DNA from: Blautia luti
GTDB lineage: Bacteria > Bacillota > Clostridia > Lachnospirales > Lachnospiraceae
NCBI RefSeq assembly: GCF_033096465.1
Contig: NZ_AP028156.1
Location: 3,304,501-3,368,500, forward strand
DNA: 64,000 bases
Direction: 5' to 3'
Positions 62,600-64,000 of this stretch are shown one piece after another. The notes under the pieces were generated by a model, which made no database searches, was not told the DNA's origin, and saw only the letters and a list, made by a program, of their open reading frames with translations. The number at the start of each line of letters is the position of its first letter. The first letter of the stretch is position 1. The position numbers were made by a program, and so were the translations under genes.

Positions 62600-63406
62600 T
62601 TAGATTCCGTCACATTCCGCCTGCTCATAGTCGATCAGTTTTGTGATTGTCGGATGCTCACCGCATACCGGGCAGTTCTTCACATGTTTCGGAAGTTTGA
62701 TCTTACGGAATTCCATTGTAAGTGCATCGTATGTGAGAAGAGATCCTGTGAGAAGATCACCGACTCCAAGAATGTATTTGATGGCTTCCATAGCCTGAAG
62801 GCTTCCGATCACACCACCCATTGCCCCGATGACACCTGCCTGTTTACAGGTAGGTACAGCATCCTTTGGCGGCGGATCTTTGAAGATACATCTGTAACAT
62901 GGTCCTTCTCCGGGAACGTATGTCATCAACTGACCTTTGAAACGAATGATTCCTGCATGAGAGAATGGTTTCTTTGCCATAACGCAGGCATCATTGATCA
63001 GGAATTTCGCCGGGAAGTTATCGGTTCCGTCAATAATGAAATCGTAATCTTTGATCAGATCCATGATATTCTCGGAATCTACGAAAGTCTGGTAAGTTTT
63101 TACTGTCACATCCGGATTGATGGCTTCCATGGATTCTTTTGCGGAAATTACTTTTGGCTTGCCGATATCTTTGGTTGCGTGAATGACCTGACGCTGAAGA
63201 TTGGAAAGGTCTACCTCATCTGCATCTGCGATTCCGATGGTTCCCACACCTGCTGCAGCAAGATAAAGGGCTGCCGGTGCTCCAAGTCCACCTGCTCCGA
63301 TGATCAGGACGCTGGAATTAAGTAATTTCTTCTGTCCTTTTGCTCCAACCTCTTTCAGAATGATGTGTCTGGAATAGCGTTCGAGCTGTTCGTTTGTGAA
63401 TGCCAC
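62600..63406 (-). CDS. ThiF/MoeB/HesA-family sulfur-carrier adenylyltransferase
   Basis: 268 residues. The ATP-binding motif is IIGAGGLGAPAAL (37-42), followed by the conserved Asp pair region FIIDGTDNFPAK, zinc-binding cysteines CYRC (170, 173) and CPVC near the C-terminus, and Cys187 in PTCKQAGVIG as the possible thioester or persulfide cysteine. It adenylates the C-terminal Gly of a ThiS-like protein so that sulfide can form a thiocarboxylate. Its GTG start overlaps the carrier gene's stop (TAGTG), so the two are tightly coupled. Confidence 0.93.
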   Translation of the reverse strand: MAFTNEQLERYSRHIILKEVGAKGQKKLLNSSVLIIGAGGLGAPAALYLAAAGVGTIGIADADEVDLSNLQRQVIHATKDIGKPKVISAKESMEAINPDVTVKTYQTFVDSENIMDLIKDYDFIIDGTDNFPAKFLINDACVMAKKPFSHAGIIRFKGQLMTYVPGEGPCYRCIFKDPPPKDAVPTCKQAGVIGAMGGVIGSLQAMEAIKYILGVGDLLTGSLLTYDALTMEFRKIKLPKHVKNCPVCGEHPTITKLIDYEQAECDGI

Positions 63407-63612
63407 TATCTTCCACCTCCCATGAAGTACAGAAATTCAACGCTGTCGCCTTCTTTTAATGCATAGGTGTCAAATTCTGCTCTGTCGATGAAGTCATCGT
63501 TTACGGATACTGTCACGTACTGAGGAGTTTCTACGTTCTCCTGTACGATCAGTTCTGAAACTGTGATTGCGTCTTTTACTTCTTTTTTATCTCCTGCTAC
63601 TGTAATAACCAT
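63406..63612 (-). CDS. ThiS/MoaD-like sulfur carrier protein ending in Gly-Gly-Gly-Arg
   Basis: 68 residues from ATG 63612, behind GGAGAGC; in-frame codons further upstream lack a ribosome-binding site. The ubiquitin-like beta-grasp pattern is visible (MVITVAGDKKEV, ITVSELIVQEN, YVTVSVNDDFIDR, LKEGDSVEFLYFMGGG). Carriers of this type normally end in Gly-Gly; here one extra Arg follows (…FMGGGR), so the protein must be trimmed before adenylation. The adjacent ThiF-like and JAMM genes supply both activities. The sulfate operon context points to cysteine or homocysteine synthesis rather than thiamine. Confidence 0.9.
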   Translation of the reverse strand: MVITVAGDKKEVKDAITVSELIVQENVETPQYVTVSVNDDFIDRAEFDTYALKEGDSVEFLYFMGGGR

Positions 63613-63744
63613 AACTTTTGCTCTCCATTTCTTTATATTTTGTATTATCCGAAATTTAATTTTCAAAATTTGCTGCCAATGAAGAAAAGCATCTGCATTT
63701 CTGCTTGCTTCATAATCTGATAGCAGCTTCTCTATCTGATTTAA

Positions 63745-64000
63745 TTAAATGTTCTTGTCAATAATCTCTTCCAGCTCTGCTGCTTTCTTTGCTCCTGTCA
63801 GCCGTTCGATCTGTTTTCCGTCTTTCAGGAAGATCAGGGTCGGTGCTGACATGACCTTGTATTCTTCTACCAGATTCTGTTCGTAAGCTACATTTATTTT
63901 TCCGATATAGATCTGGTCACCGTATTTCTCTTCCAGCTTCGCAAATACCGGAACCATTCGCTTACACGGTACGCAACTGTCGGAATAGAAATCGATCAGT
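63745..64000 (-). CDS. thioredoxin (5' end outside window)
   Basis: The frame is open to the right edge. It reads LIDFYSDSCVPCKRMVPVF, then YIGKINVAYEQNLVEEYKV, MSAPTLIFLKDGK (cis-Pro) and the terminal helix. The redox motif is CVPC rather than the usual CGPC. It is the most upstream visible gene of the sulfate operon; it may donate electrons to the APS reductase or keep sulfur-transfer cysteines reduced. A gap of about 130 bases separates it from the carrier gene. Confidence 0.9.
   Translation of the reverse strand, partial: LIDFYSDSCVPCKRMVPVFAKLEEKYGDQIYIGKINVAYEQNLVEEYKVMSAPTLIFLKDGKQIERLTGAKKAAELEEIIDKNI

Overview
The window looks like chromosome from a low-to-mid GC anaerobic Firmicute of the family Lachnospiraceae, Blautia-like in flavour. 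The EF-Tu, L7/L12 and RNA polymerase sequences, the Clostridia-type sulfate assimilation genes, DUF3784/DUF6472/DUF5348 proteins and TnpV/MobV mobile genes point that way. The genus is inference. No rRNA, convincing tRNA or CRISPR array was seen.

1-14.6 kb: an ECF sigma factor with a downstream membrane protein (cut by the left edge), an Rpn/PD-(D/E)XK family gene, a damaged IS200/IS605 element, and a complete plus-strand sugar-uptake cassette. The cassette holds a solute-binding protein, two permeases, a Gfo/Idh oxidoreductase and a YesM/YesN-type two-component system, but no ATPase. Around it lie minus-strand scraps of a Wadjet-type (JetABCD) defence operon: a JetC-like tail, the N-terminal part of JetA (DUF5716), a JetD tail and a second JetD C-terminal half. 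A Ca2+/Na+-type antiporter sits behind a convincing yybP-ykoY (Mn2+) riboswitch with a competing terminator.

14.6-29.2 kb: crcB, a Nudix hydrolase and thiT, then an accessory region bounded by two copies of the tuf 3' end. It contains a complete-looking type I toxin-antitoxin locus (32-residue membrane peptide plus antisense RNA with its own promoter and terminator), two damaged XRE regulator genes, an IS1182-type insertion that beheads a diguanylate cyclase gene, an AI-2E-type permease, DUF3784 genes, yjdF behind its riboswitch-like leader, and the remains of a Tn4451-like mobilizable element (tnpV, MobV relaxase, a RepA-like ATPase lacking its P-loop).

29.2-50.6 kb: the conserved translation and transcription core, all leftward: tuf, fusA, rpsG, rpsL, then rpoC, rpoB, rplL, rplJ with its L10 leader, and upp. 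Inserted between them are two cell-envelope genes (amidase, serine hydrolase) on the plus strand and a kinase/PP2C phosphatase/unknown-protein module.

50.6-64 kb: ApbE, an SGNH hydrolase, then a long leftward sulfate assimilation operon. In transcription order it encodes a thioredoxin (cut by the right edge), a ThiS/MoaD-like sulfur carrier ending in Gly-Gly-Gly-Arg, a ThiF/MoeB-like activating enzyme, a JAMM protease, sulfate-binding protein, CysT, CysW, CysA, AprA-like and AprB-like APS reductase subunits, CysD and CysN. CysN carries a degenerate APS-kinase-like tail. Together these describe import of sulfate, activation to APS, direct reduction of APS to sulfite, and probably delivery of the sulfide through a protein thiocarboxylate that must first be trimmed by the JAMM protease.
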